DNA from: Siccirubricoccus soli
GTDB taxonomy: Bacteria; Pseudomonadota; Alphaproteobacteria; Acetobacterales; Acetobacteraceae
Direction of reading: 5' to 3'
Assembly (NCBI RefSeq): GCF_024178315.1
Contig: NZ_JAMZIK010000009.1
Coordinates: forward strand, 39,318-103,317
DNA length: 64,000 nt
The position numbers and the translations under genes are program-made. The notes under the pieces are model-generated. The model was given only the letters and a program-made list of their open reading frames with translations, did not search any database and was not told the DNA's origin. Position 1 is the first letter of the stretch, and each line of letters begins with the position of its first letter. This document shows, piece after piece, positions 1 through 7,245 of the stretch.

Positions 1-1
1 G

Positions 2-307
2 ATGGTCGGCGTCATCAACAAGAGCTCCGGCCGCAGCTTCGCGACGGAGCGCTTCGCGGAGGGCCCGGTGCTCTCCCGCCGCTTCGATTTCGGCTTCCGC
101 ATGGAGCTGATGGCGAAGGACATGCGCCTGGCCTTGCAGGAGGCGGAGGCGCTCGGCCTCGTCATGCCCACCAGCCGGGCGGCGCAGATGCTCTACGGCC
201 TCGCCATGTCCGGCGGCCTCGCCAAGGGCGACATCACGGAGCTGGCGAAGATCACCGAAGGCTGGTCCGGCACCGAGCTCGTCGCGACCCGGCGCAACGA
301 CGCATAG
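2..307 (+). CDS. NAD(P)-dependent hydroxyacid dehydrogenase, C-terminal part (3-hydroxyisobutyrate dehydrogenase family)
   Basis: The gene starts before the window, and only its last 101 residues are visible. They match the all-helical C-terminal domain of the 3-hydroxyisobutyrate / 2-hydroxy-3-oxopropionate reductase family. The motif MELMAKDMRLALQEAE carries the conserved KD pair that leads into the substrate-site helices, followed by a GLAMSGGLAKGD turn near the end. The Rossmann NAD-binding half lies upstream. The stop is 11 nt before the next start, so it is probably co-transcribed with the hydrolase that follows. The exact substrate cannot be told from this fragment. A second, complete member of the family is at 14054-14947. 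Confidence 0.85.
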   Translation: MVGVINKSSGRSFATERFAEGPVLSRRFDFGFRMELMAKDMRLALQEAEALGLVMPTSRAAQMLYGLAMSGGLAKGDITELAKITEGWSGTELVATRRNDA

Positions 308-318
308 GAGCCTCGGGG

Positions 319-1182
319 ATGAGAGAGACGACGCGACGCATCCGCGCCTCCGGCGGCCAAGCGCAGCCCATCCCGGTGGACGGGGTGGAGCTCTTCGCGC
401 TCTGCGACGGCTATCTCAACGTCGATATGTCGCGCTTCCCCGATGTGGTGCGCGGCATCGGCGACGCGCTGGCGGCGGCCGATGGCCAGGACCTCGATGA
501 CCTCGCCATCTCGGTCAACGCCTTCCTGATCCGCACGCCGGACCGGCTCTGCCTGGTGGATGCGGGGGACGGCAAGCGCCGCGGTGACCAGCTCGGGCAG
601 CTGCCACTTGCCTTGCAGCGCGCCGGCCATAAGCCGGAGGAGGTCACCGATCTGCTCCTGACGCATCTGCATGGCGACCATGCCGCCGGGCTGGCCAAGG
701 ACGGGGCTCCGGCCTTCCCCAATGCCAAGCTGCATGTCGCGGCGGAGGAGATCGCCTTCTGGCGCGCGCCGGAGAAGCTGGATGAGCTGCAATCCGTCCA
801 GCTTCCCTTTGCCGAGGCGGCGCTGCGCCTCTATGCCGACCGCCTCGTCGTCATCCGGCCGGGGGAGGAGGTGCTGCCCGGCGTCACCGTGCGGGCGCTG
901 CCGGGGCATACGCCAGGCCAGGTCGGCTTCCTGCTCGGGCAGCGGGACCCGGTGCTGCTTTCGGCCGATGTGCTGCACCTGCCGGCTCTGCAGGTGCAGC
1001 ACCCGGAATGGGGCTTCCTGTTCGACGCCGACCGGGCGGGGGCCAGGGCCATGCGGCAGCAATTGCTGGCGGAGGCCGCGGAGAGCGGGCTGCGCCTGGC
1101 CGGGGCGCATATCCCCTTCCCCGGCGTCATCCGCATCCTCGCGGGGGCGGGCGGCCTCAGCTTCGAGACGGCAGGGGGCTAG
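319..1182 (+). CDS. MBL-fold metallohydrolase
   Basis: This 287-residue protein has the metallo-beta-lactamase fold. HLHGDHAAG near residue 118 supplies the HxHxDH zinc motif, LPGHTPGQ near residue 195 supplies the next histidine, a SAD near residue 215 the bridging aspartate, and GAHIPFPG near residue 257 the last histidine. All dinuclear-zinc ligands are therefore present, and it should be an active hydrolase. Spacing and length resemble lactonase- and esterase-like members rather than glyoxalase II. There is no signal peptide, so it is cytoplasmic. AGGAG at 306-310 precedes the ATG. The upstream dehydrogenase ends 11 nt away, so an operon is likely, possibly for a hydroxyacid or lactone. 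The substrate is unknown. Confidence 0.88.
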   Translation: MRETTRRIRASGGQAQPIPVDGVELFALCDGYLNVDMSRFPDVVRGIGDALAAADGQDLDDLAISVNAFLIRTPDRLCLVDAGDGKRRGDQLGQLPLALQRAGHKPEEVTDLLLTHLHGDHAAGLAKDGAPAFPNAKLHVAAEEIAFWRAPEKLDELQSVQLPFAEAALRLYADRLVVIRPGEEVLPGVTVRALPGHTPGQVGFLLGQRDPVLLSADVLHLPALQVQHPEWGFLFDADRAGARAMRQQLLAEAAESGLRLAGAHIPFPGVIRILAGAGGLSFETAGG

Positions 1183-1341
1183 GCCGTACCCGGTCGGCGC
1201 CCGGGCATCCGGCCGGTCTCGTGCGGCGTCAGGCGGCTTGCCGATGCAGCCAGTATTGGCGGCCCCTTTCCTGGCAGCTTGCCGTGCGCCCGGCCTCGCG
1301 CGGGGCGCCCATCGCTCTGGCTCCTGGCGCCCTTCCGTCCC

Positions 1342-1386
1342 CCAAACCTCCGGGTTTGGCAGGGATCAGGCCCGACGCGTCGGCCT
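1342..1386. terminator. Two adjacent hairpins between convergent genes
   Basis: CCAAACC (1342-1348) pairs with GGTTTGG (1353-1359) across a TCCG loop. Just downstream, CCGACGCGTCGG at 1372-1383 is a perfect 12-bp palindrome followed by CC and a short T run. They lie between the hydrolase (plus) and the VOC gene (minus), which converge, so they may stop transcription from one or both sides. The T run is short, so this is a moderate call. Confidence 0.4.
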
Positions 1387-1392
1387 TTGTGC

Positions 1393-1776
1393 TCAGGCCG
1401 GGGTGCGTTCCAGCAGTTCGATGGAGATGTTCTCCGGCCCGCGGATGAAGCAGATGCGCACGCCAGGCCGGGCCTGCTTCGGCTCCATGGTGAAGGTCAC
1501 GCCCTTCGCCTTCAGCTCCGCCGCCACCTCGTCCAGCCCCTCGACGAACAGGCCGATATGGTCGAGCCCCTGATAGGGCGAGGAGGGCGCCGCCGCCACC
1601 GCCGCATCCGCCTCGGCGATGAAGATGTCCTGCCCGCCCAGCTTCAGGTCGATGCGCGGCTTGCCGCCGGGGGTGGAGCGGATGACTTCGGCGCCCAGCG
1701 TCTCGGCGAACCAGGCGGCCGTTGCCTCCGGGTTGGGGCTGCGCAGATGGATGTGGTCGAAGCGGATCTTCGGCAT
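1393..1776 (-). CDS. VOC family protein (glyoxalase/dioxygenase superfamily)
   Basis: This 127-residue protein has two beta-alpha-beta-beta-beta modules of the vicinal oxygen chelate fold. The first starts at RFDHIHLRSPNPEATAAWF and the second at GLDHIGLFVEGLDEVAAEL. The histidines at those starts (FDHIH, LDHIG) and the glutamate in ISIELLE near the C-terminus are the usual metal ligands. Family members include glyoxalase I, fosfomycin-resistance enzymes, epimerases and dioxygenases, and the sequence does not choose between them. An AGGAGG box precedes the ATG on the minus strand. The gene stands alone between a convergent hydrolase and a marR gene. Confidence 0.85.
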   Translation of the reverse strand: MPKIRFDHIHLRSPNPEATAAWFAETLGAEVIRSTPGGKPRIDLKLGGQDIFIAEADAAVAAAPSSPYQGLDHIGLFVEGLDEVAAELKAKGVTFTMEPKQARPGVRICFIRGPENISIELLERTPA

Positions 1777-1924
1777 GGAACGTTTCCTCCTGGCTGAGCC
1801 GCCGACAGCCTAGAGGGTGTGACGGACCGAGTCGAAGAGTGCGGTTGTCCTGGCGGGCATGAGGGTAGCGATCGGGTCGGTGGTCCGGCTCGCGCCGCTC
1901 GCCGCAGGCCGGCACTGCCCGAAT

Positions 1925-2467
1925 TCAGCCGGGCGGCCCGGCCTCCCCCGGCGCCGGGGCGGCGCGGTAGGCGGCGCGGAATTCCGCCGACTCCACCCGC
2001 CGCGCCAGGGCGCGGAGCTGCGCCGCTGCGTCGTGGCCCAGCGCCGCCTCCACCTTGCCGTTCACCATGGCCCAAAGCCGCAGCCCCTCCCCCAGCTTCC
2101 GCCGGCCGGCCTCGGTGAGGCTGGCCTGCCGCACCCGCTTGTCGGCCGCCCCCGGGCGCAGCGCCACCAGCCCGTCGCGCAGCAGCGGGCGCAGCGCGTG
2201 GGTCAGGGCGGAGACGTGCAGGGCCAAGCGCTCCGCCAGGGTGTGCAGCGGCGCTCCCGCCTCGCCCCCCGCCTGCTCGATCTGCGCCAGCAGGCCGAAT
2301 TGCGTGGCCTTGAGGCCGGTCGGCGCCAGCGCCTCGTCATAGAGCGCGCCGAGCTGGCGGGTGGTGCGGCGGAGCGTCGCATTCAGGCAACTCAGCTCCC
2401 CGGGCAGCAGGGGGCAGGCCGCGTCCGGCGGCGGTCCGGCGGGCTCGATCTCCAGGCGGCGGGTCAT
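1925..2467 (-). CDS. MarR family transcriptional regulator
   Basis: A 180-residue winged-helix protein. The first roughly 20 residues are proline-rich and atypical. They are followed by a dimerisation helix (LNATLRRTTRQLGALYDEALAPTGLKATQFGLL), a recognition region (LAERLALHVSALTHALRPLLRDGLV) and a wing around DKRVRQASLTEAGRR. The end matches the usual MarR plan, with a short proline/alanine tail. It is divergent from the SDR gene at 2568, and the 100-bp gap contains a TTGAG-CTCAA inverted repeat. Control of that gene and of itself is the likely role. The ligand is unknown. Confidence 0.87.
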   Translation of the reverse strand: MTRRLEIEPAGPPPDAACPLLPGELSCLNATLRRTTRQLGALYDEALAPTGLKATQFGLLAQIEQAGGEAGAPLHTLAERLALHVSALTHALRPLLRDGLVALRPGAADKRVRQASLTEAGRRKLGEGLRLWAMVNGKVEAALGHDAAAQLRALARRVESAEFRAAYRAAPAPGEAGPPG

Positions 2468-2538
2468 GCCATGAAATTAGTTGCGCCCTCTAGCATTGCC
2501 CAGGGGCGCGGGCGTCCCAAATGCCGGGCGGCCATTCC

Positions 2539-2550
2539 TTGAGCACTCAA
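2539..2550. promoter_or_regulatory. Candidate MarR operator (TTGAGCACTCAA)
   Basis: TTGAG and CTCAA form a perfect 5-bp inverted repeat with a 2-nt centre in the divergent gap between marR (start 2467) and the SDR gene (start 2568). TTGA/TCAA-ended palindromes are typical MarR-family sites. The match is short, so it could be chance. Confidence 0.35.
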
Positions 2551-2567
2551 CCGATCGGAGCCCTGCC

Positions 2568-3350
2568 ATGCCCACCGAGCCCTCCCTCGCCGTCGTCACC
2601 GGCGCCTCTTCCGGCATCGGCGCCGTCTATGCCGACCGGCTGGCGGCGCGCGGCCATGACCTGATCCTGGTTGCCCGGCGGGCCGACCGGCTGCAGGCCC
2701 TGGCGGCCCGGATCGCCGAGACCCATGGCCGCAAGGCGGACATCCACGTCGCCGACCTGGCCGACCCCGCCTCACTGGCCCAGACCGCCGCCACGCTGGC
2801 AGCGAACCCGCGGATCGAGGTGCTGGTGAACAATGCCGGCCTCGCCAAGCTGGCACCCTTCGGCACCGCACCGCTGGCGGATTCGCTGAGCCAGATCGCG
2901 CTGAACATCACCAGCCTGACCCAGCTCACCCAGGCGCTGCTGCCGGGCTTCCTGGCACGCAACCGCGGGCTGATCATCAACATCGCCTCGGTGCTGGGGC
3001 TGGAGGTGCTGCCGGGCAGCGCGGTGTACAGCGGCACCAAGGGCTTTGTGCTGAATTTCAGCCGCGGCCTGCAGAAGGAGTTGGCGGGCAGCGGGGTGAA
3101 GGTGCAGGCGGTGCTGCCGGCGGCGACCGCGACGGAGATCTGGGACAATTCCGGCGTGCCGCTCGCCAGCCTGGACACCGGCATGGTGATGACGGTGGAG
3201 AACATGGTGGACGCGGCGCTGGCCGGGCTGGACCAGGGCGAGGCGGTGACCATCCCGCCACTGGCCGATCTCGGGCTGTGGCAGCGGGCCGAGGCAGCAC
3301 GGCTGGCGCTGTTCGAGGCGACGCGGACGGGCCGGCCGGCGCCGCGCTAA
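2568..3350 (+). CDS. Short-chain dehydrogenase/reductase (SDR)
   Basis: A 260-residue classical SDR. It has TGASSGIG near residue 13 (cofactor binding), an ARR sequence after the second strand that suggests NADP(H) preference, NNAG near residue 88, and SAVYSGTKGFVLNF near residue 153 with the catalytic Tyr and Lys. A longer frame opens at 2481, but the ATG at 2568 is preferred: CGGAG lies at 2555-2559 and the Rossmann strand begins a few residues later. The gene is divergent from a marR gene and probably controlled by it. The substrate is not evident. Confidence 0.9.
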   Translation: MPTEPSLAVVTGASSGIGAVYADRLAARGHDLILVARRADRLQALAARIAETHGRKADIHVADLADPASLAQTAATLAANPRIEVLVNNAGLAKLAPFGTAPLADSLSQIALNITSLTQLTQALLPGFLARNRGLIINIASVLGLEVLPGSAVYSGTKGFVLNFSRGLQKELAGSGVKVQAVLPAATATEIWDNSGVPLASLDTGMVMTVENMVDAALAGLDQGEAVTIPPLADLGLWQRAEAARLALFEATRTGRPAPR

Positions 3351-3465
3351 GGGGTGGAATAGGCAGCGGCGCTTCGCCGCCGGCCCTGACAGGGCTCAGC
3401 CCCTGGCGCAGACCCTGCCCCGAAGGGCCGGGGCGGGATTTTGTCCTGGACTCGCGGCATGATGC

Positions 3466-3477
3466 GCGCATATACCC
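3466..3477. promoter_or_regulatory. Candidate MarR operator, copy 1 (GCGCATATACCC)
   Basis: This 12-mer sits just before the likely start of the marR gene at 3483. It matches 10 of 12 positions of the perfect palindrome GGGTATATACCC at 3907-3918, upstream of the next gene. The shared half is ATATACCC. Two related sites flanking a marR gene suggest autoregulation plus control of the transporter. Confidence 0.45.
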
Positions 3478-3482
3478 GCATC

Positions 3483-3884
3483 ATGTCGCCACGCTGCTAC
3501 TGCATCCGCCTTCGCCAAGCCACGCGCCGGCTCAACGCCTTCTACGACCAGGCCCTGGCGCCACTCGGCATCACCATCGCCCAGTACTCCCTGCTGCGGA
3601 TGATCGAACGGCACCAGCCCATCAGCCTGACGGAGCTGGGCCGGCTGGCGGAGCTCGACCGCTCCACCATCGGGCGCAATGTCCGGGTGCTGGAACGGCA
3701 GGGCCTCGCCGCCCTCGGCCCGGGGAAGGCGGACCAGCGGGAAGCCATGGTCACCCTCTCGGAGCCGGGACGGGCCGTGCTCGAAGCCTCCATCCCGGTC
3801 TGGGACGAATGCCAGAGGGCCCTGGAAGCCCGGCTGGGCCCGGACCGCCTCCGCGCCTTCGAGGAGGTTCTGGACGCCGTTTGA
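3483..3884 (+). CDS. MarR family transcriptional regulator
   Basis: About 133 residues, starting MSPRCYCIRLRQATRRLN. It has the winged-helix core (ISLTELGRLAELDRSTIGRNVRVLERQGL) with a wing around DQREAMVTLSEPGR. In-frame starts also exist at 3441 (TTG), 3459 and 3462. I chose 3483 because family members begin close to the RLRQATRRLN helix. No ribosome binding site precedes it, so a leaderless message is possible. Paired candidate operators lie at 3466 and 3907, and the MFS exporter at 3939 follows in the same direction. This is a classical local repressor-transporter pair by arrangement. The two cysteines in PRCYC could be redox-sensitive, but that is speculation. Confidence 0.85.
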   Translation: MSPRCYCIRLRQATRRLNAFYDQALAPLGITIAQYSLLRMIERHQPISLTELGRLAELDRSTIGRNVRVLERQGLAALGPGKADQREAMVTLSEPGRAVLEASIPVWDECQRALEARLGPDRLRAFEEVLDAV

Positions 3885-3906
3885 TGGCGGTTTCTCCGGC
3901 CAATAC

Positions 3907-3918
3907 GGGTATATACCC
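3907..3918. promoter_or_regulatory. Candidate MarR operator, copy 2 (GGGTATATACCC)
   Basis: A perfect 12-bp palindrome in the 54-nt gap between marR and the MFS gene. It lies 9 nt upstream of the GAGG ribosome binding site (3927-3930), where a bound repressor would block transcription. A near-copy precedes marR at 3466-3477. Confidence 0.5.
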
Positions 3919-3938
3919 CTAACTCTGAGGACCATCTC

Positions 3939-5222
3939 ATGTCACCGGACCACGCCCCACCGCCCGCCCCCGGCCGCCGGCACTATGCCTGGGTGGTGGC
4001 GGCGGTCACCTTCCTCACCATGCTGGTCACCGCCGGCGCGGTCGGCACGCCGGGCGTGCTGATCGCCCCGCTGCAGCAGGAATTCGGCTGGGACACCGCG
4101 GATATCTCCGCCGGCTTCGCCATCCGCCTGGTCCTCTTCGGCCTGCTCGCCCCCTTCTCCGCCGCGCTGCTGAATCGCTTCGGTCCCCGTCGGGTGGCGA
4201 GCTTCGCCCTGACCCTGGTCGCCGCCGGCATCTTCGGCTCCTTCTTCATGACGCGGCTTTGGCACCTGCTGGCGCTCTGGGGCGTGGTGGTGGGCTTCGG
4301 CACCGGCCTCACCGCCATGGTGCTGGGCGCGACGGTGGCGCAACGCTGGTTCGCCCAGCGCCGCGGCCTGGTGATGGGGCTGCTGACCGCCAGCAGCGCC
4401 ACTGGCCAGCTCGTCTTCATGCCCCTGCTGGCGGCGCTGACGGACAGCATCGGCTGGCGCGGCGCGCTGTCCCTCATGCTCGCCCTGCTGCTGGTCACGG
4501 CGCTGGCCGTGCTGGCGCTGATGCGGGACCGGCCCTCGGATATCGGCTTGGCTCCCTACGGCGCCACCGCGCCGGTGGCCGCGCCGCCCCCGCCGCTCGG
4601 CTTCGGCGCCATGCTCGCCTCCCCCCTGGTGACGCTCAGGGATGCGGCGAAGACCCGGGTGTTCTGGCTGCTCTTCGGCACCTTCTTCGTCTGCGGCGCC
4701 AGCACCAACGGCCTGGTCCAGACGCATTTCATCCCGCTCTGCGGCGATTTCGGCATCGCCCCGGTGGCGGCGGCCGGCGTGCTGGCCATGATCGGCCTGT
4801 TCGACGTCGCGGGCACCATCGGCTCCGGCTGGCTCTCGGACCGCTATGACAGCCGCTGGCTGCTCTTCTGGTATTACGGGCTGCGCGGCCTGTCCCTGAT
4901 CTACCTGCCCTTCTCCGATTTCAGCCTCTACGGGCTGGCGGTCTTCGCCGTCTTCTACGGGCTGGACTGGGTGGCGACCGTGCCGCCCACGGTGAAGCTG
5001 GCGGCGGACCGGTTCGGGGAGCGGGCGAACATCGTCTTCGGCTGGGTCTTCACCGGCCACCAGCTCGGCGCCGCCTTCGCCGCCTATGGCGCCGGCTTCA
5101 CCCGCACCGCCTATGACAGCTACCTGCCCTTCTTCTTCCTCTCCGGGGTGCTATGCCTGCTGGCGGCCGCGGCGATCTTCGGCGCCCGGCCGCGGCCGGC
5201 GCCGGTTGCGGCGGTGGCCTGA
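3939..5222 (+). CDS. MFS transporter
   Basis: A 427-residue major facilitator protein with about twelve hydrophobic segments. The first is [19 protein letters not shown], and there is a central loop near residues 200-230 ([24 protein letters not shown]). The N-terminal plan ([19 protein letters not shown]) resembles the monocarboxylate and oxalate/formate porter group. GAGG at 3927-3930 precedes the ATG. It directly follows a marR gene and a palindromic operator, so it is probably derepressed by a small molecule that it carries or exports. The substrate is unknown. Confidence 0.88.
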   Translation: MSPDHAPPPAPGRRHYAWVVAAVTFLTMLVTAGAVGTPGVLIAPLQQEFGWDTADISAGFAIRLVLFGLLAPFSAALLNRFGPRRVASFALTLVAAGIFGSFFMTRLWHLLALWGVVVGFGTGLTAMVLGATVAQRWFAQRRGLVMGLLTASSATGQLVFMPLLAALTDSIGWRGALSLMLALLLVTALAVLALMRDRPSDIGLAPYGATAPVAAPPPPLGFGAMLASPLVTLRDAAKTRVFWLLFGTFFVCGASTNGLVQTHFIPLCGDFGIAPVAAAGVLAMIGLFDVAGTIGSGWLSDRYDSRWLLFWYYGLRGLSLIYLPFSDFSLYGLAVFAVFYGLDWVATVPPTVKLAADRFGERANIVFGWVFTGHQLGAAFAAYGAGFTRTAYDSYLPFFFLSGVLCLLAAAAIFGARPRPAPVAAVA

Positions 5223-5241
5223 GGCGGCGAGCCGCCCTCCC

Positions 5242-5263
5242 GCCCCCGGCCCTGGCCGGGGGC
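5242..5263. terminator. Strong GC hairpin after the MFS gene
   Basis: GCCCCCGGCC (5242-5251) pairs with GGCCGGGGGC (5254-5263). A smaller GGCGGC/GCCGCC hairpin lies just upstream. It separates the MFS gene from the acpXL operon. No T run follows, so it may act only as a weak or Rho-assisted terminator. Confidence 0.4.
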
Positions 5264-5355
5264 GGCGCCACCATCCTCGCCGTCCCGCTGGACATTCCGC
5301 CGGGAACGCGCCAAAGACCCCCCTCCCTGCCCCCTGCCTTTTCCGGAGAATCGCC

Positions 5356-5637
5356 ATGGCATCGGCGTTCGACCGCATCGCCGAGATCATCGCCGAGACC
5401 AGCGATGTCCCGCGCGAGAACATCAAGCCCGAGAGCCATGTCATCGAAGACCTCGGCATCGACAGCCTGGACTTCCTCGACATCGTCTTCGCGATCGACA
5501 AGGAATTCGGCATCAAGGTCCCGGTCGAGGCCTGGACCCAGGAAGTGAATTCCGGCGCCGCCCCGGCCGAGCAATACTTCGTCATGCAGAACCTGGCGGC
5601 CCGGATCGAGGAGCTGGTGGCGGCCAAGGGCGGCTGA
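5356..5637 (+). CDS. acpXL: Acyl carrier protein AcpXL (very-long-chain fatty acid ACP)
   Basis: A 93-residue specialised acyl carrier protein. [21 protein letters not shown] places the phosphopantetheine serine at residue 37. The stretches [22 protein letters not shown] and [21 protein letters not shown] match rhizobial AcpXL much better than the housekeeping AcpP. AcpXL carries the long (about C28) hydroxylated acyl chain that is attached to lipid A. Start: GGAG at 5345-5348 before the ATG, and family length (about 92). It heads a six-gene cluster in the order known from Rhizobium: acpXL, fabZXL, fabF2XL, fabF1XL, adh2XL, lpxXL. Confidence 0.95.
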   Translation: MASAFDRIAEIIAETSDVPRENIKPESHVIEDLGIDSLDFLDIVFAIDKEFGIKVPVEAWTQEVNSGAAPAEQYFVMQNLAARIEELVAAKGG

Positions 5638-5665
5638 GGCCCCACCCCGCGCGCCGCCCATCGCC

Positions 5666-6130
5666 ATGCGCCTCGAATATTTCCAGATGATCGACCGGGT
5701 GCTGGAGCTGGCGCCCGAACGCATCACCGCCGAGGCGCTGGTGCCTGCGGCGAGTCCGGTCTTCGAGGGGCATTTCCCGGGCCACCCGCTGGTGCCCGGC
5801 GTGCTGCTGGTGGAGACCATGGCCCAGGCCGGCGGCTTCCTGCTGCTCTCCCGCCTGAACCTCTCCCGCATGGCCTTCCTCATCGGCACCGGGGCGGTGA
5901 AATTGCGCAGCTTCGTCGGGCCGGACACCCGCCTGACCGTCACCGCAACGCTGGTGCATGAGGGCTCGGGCTTCGCCGTCACGGATGCCGCCATCACCGC
6001 CGCCGGCCGGAAGGTCGCGGAGGTGAAGGAGATGAAGTTCAGCATCCAGGACTTCCCGGCGCCGGAACTGGCCGAGGCGATGCGCGGCCGCGCCCGCGAG
6101 GTCGGCCTGCTGAAGGACCAGAATTCATGA
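5666..6130 (+). CDS. fabZXL: 3-hydroxyacyl-ACP dehydratase of the VLCFA cluster (FabZ family)
   Basis: A 154-residue hot-dog-fold dehydratase. FEGHFPGHPLVPGVLLVETMAQ contains the catalytic histidine (H36) and glutamate (E50), 14 residues apart as in FabZ. It should remove water from 3-hydroxyacyl-AcpXL in each elongation round for the lipid A very-long-chain acid. It starts 28 nt after acpXL and overlaps the next gene by 4 nt (ATGA), so translation is coupled. A housekeeping fabZ is expected elsewhere, and the neighbours make this the specialised copy. Confidence 0.93.
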   Translation: MRLEYFQMIDRVLELAPERITAEALVPAASPVFEGHFPGHPLVPGVLLVETMAQAGGFLLLSRLNLSRMAFLIGTGAVKLRSFVGPDTRLTVTATLVHEGSGFAVTDAAITAAGRKVAEVKEMKFSIQDFPAPELAEAMRGRAREVGLLKDQNS

Positions 6131-7245
6131 GCCAGCCCGTCTGGATCACCGGCATCGGCCTCGTCACCTCCCTCGGCGAGGGGCTGGAGGCGAACCGCCC
6201 GGCGCTGTCCGGCGGCGCCCCGGTGCTGGAGGAGGCGACCTTCGCCCCCTTCCCCGTGCATCCCTTGCCGCCGCTCAACCTCGACAGCCAGATCCCGAAG
6301 AAGGGCGACCAGCGGCAGATGGAGCCCTGGCAGCGCCTCGGCACCTATGCCGCCGGCCTCGCGATCGAGTCCGCCGCGGCGCGCGACCTGGTCTCCGACA
6401 TGCACCTGGTCGTCGCGGCGGGCGGCGGGGAGCGGGATATCGGCCTGGATGAGGCCATCAGCGCCGAGCTGGCCCGGCTGCCGCCGGAGGAGGCCGGGCC
6501 AAAGCTGAATGAGCGCCTGGCCGGCGGGCTGCGGCCCACCCTCTTCCTTGCCCAGCTTTCCAACCTGCTGGCCGGCAACATCTCCATCGTCCACGGCGTC
6601 ACCGGCTCCTCCCGCACCTTCATGGGGGAGGAGAGCGCGGCGGCCGATGCGGTGCGCATCGCCGCGGCCCGGCTGGCCGAGGGGCGGGGCGACATCGCGC
6701 TCGCGGGCGGCGCCTATGTCGCCGGGCGCTGGGACATGCTGCTGCTCTACGCCGCCTCCGGCACACTGCATCGCGGCCCCTGGGCGCGGCTGGCGGAGCG
6801 CGGCGAGGCCGGCCTGGTGATGGGCAGCGCCGCCTGCTTCCTGGTGCTGGAGACGGAATCCCATGCCCGGGCGCGCGGCGCCGCCGGGCTGGCGAAGCTC
6901 GCGGGCATCGCCACCGGCGCCGCCCGCCGGCGGGGCACGGACAGCGCCGCCGCCTCCGCCACGGCGCTCGCCGCGCGGCTGCCGATCCGCCCCGGCGCGG
7001 CGGTGATCTCCGGCATGAGCGGCGCCGGCGCGGCGCGGGCGGCGGAGGAGGAATTCCTTGCCTCCCTCCCCGGCCATGGCCCGGTGGTGCGCACGGCGGA
7101 GACGCTGGGCCACAGCGTGGAGGCCGCCTTCCCGACCAACCTGGCGCTCGCCGCCGCCTCGGTGCAGGCCGGCGCGCCGCAGGCGCTGGTCACCGGCTTC
7201 GGCGTCTGGCGCGGCGAGGCGCTGGCCCTGATGGAGCCCATCTGA
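6127..7245 (+). CDS. fabF2XL: Ketosynthase-like protein of the VLCFA cluster, lacking the catalytic cysteine
   Basis: A 372-residue beta-ketoacyl-ACP synthase fold protein (VWITGIGLVTSLGEGLE at the start). Aligned to the neighbour, the nucleophile region TTACATGASS is replaced by VHGVTGSSRTF, so the active-site Cys becomes about V158. The NAHGTGTP motif is replaced by SGMSGAGAA. Only the last histidine region (LGHS) remains. It is therefore unlikely to condense acyl chains by itself. By analogy with chain-length factors of polyketide synthases, it may pair with the active synthase encoded next and set the chain length. It overlaps fabZXL by 4 nt and fabF1XL by 1 nt (TGATG). Confidence 0.87.
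   Translation: MSQPVWITGIGLVTSLGEGLEANRPALSGGAPVLEEATFAPFPVHPLPPLNLDSQIPKKGDQRQMEPWQRLGTYAAGLAIESAAARDLVSDMHLVVAAGGGERDIGLDEAISAELARLPPEEAGPKLNERLAGGLRPTLFLAQLSNLLAGNISIVHGVTGSSRTFMGEESAAADAVRIAAARLAEGRGDIALAGGAYVAGRWDMLLLYAASGTLHRGPWARLAERGEAGLVMGSAACFLVLETESHARARGAAGLAKLAGIATGAARRRGTDSAAASATALAARLPIRPGAAVISGMSGAGAARAAEEEFLASLPGHGPVVRTAETLGHSVEAAFPTNLALAAASVQAGAPQALVTGFGVWRGEALALMEPI

Noticed and set aside
1183..1260. Possible fifth copy of repeat family A after the hydrolase gene
   Set aside because: It has TACCCGG and CCGGGCATC in a similar order, but the following sequence does not match the conserved blocks and the start is not in phase with the stop codon.
5098..7113. 671-codon open frame opposite the acpXL cluster
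   Set aside because: It is antisense to acpXL, fabZXL and fabF2XL, with compositionally biased sequence and no family signature.
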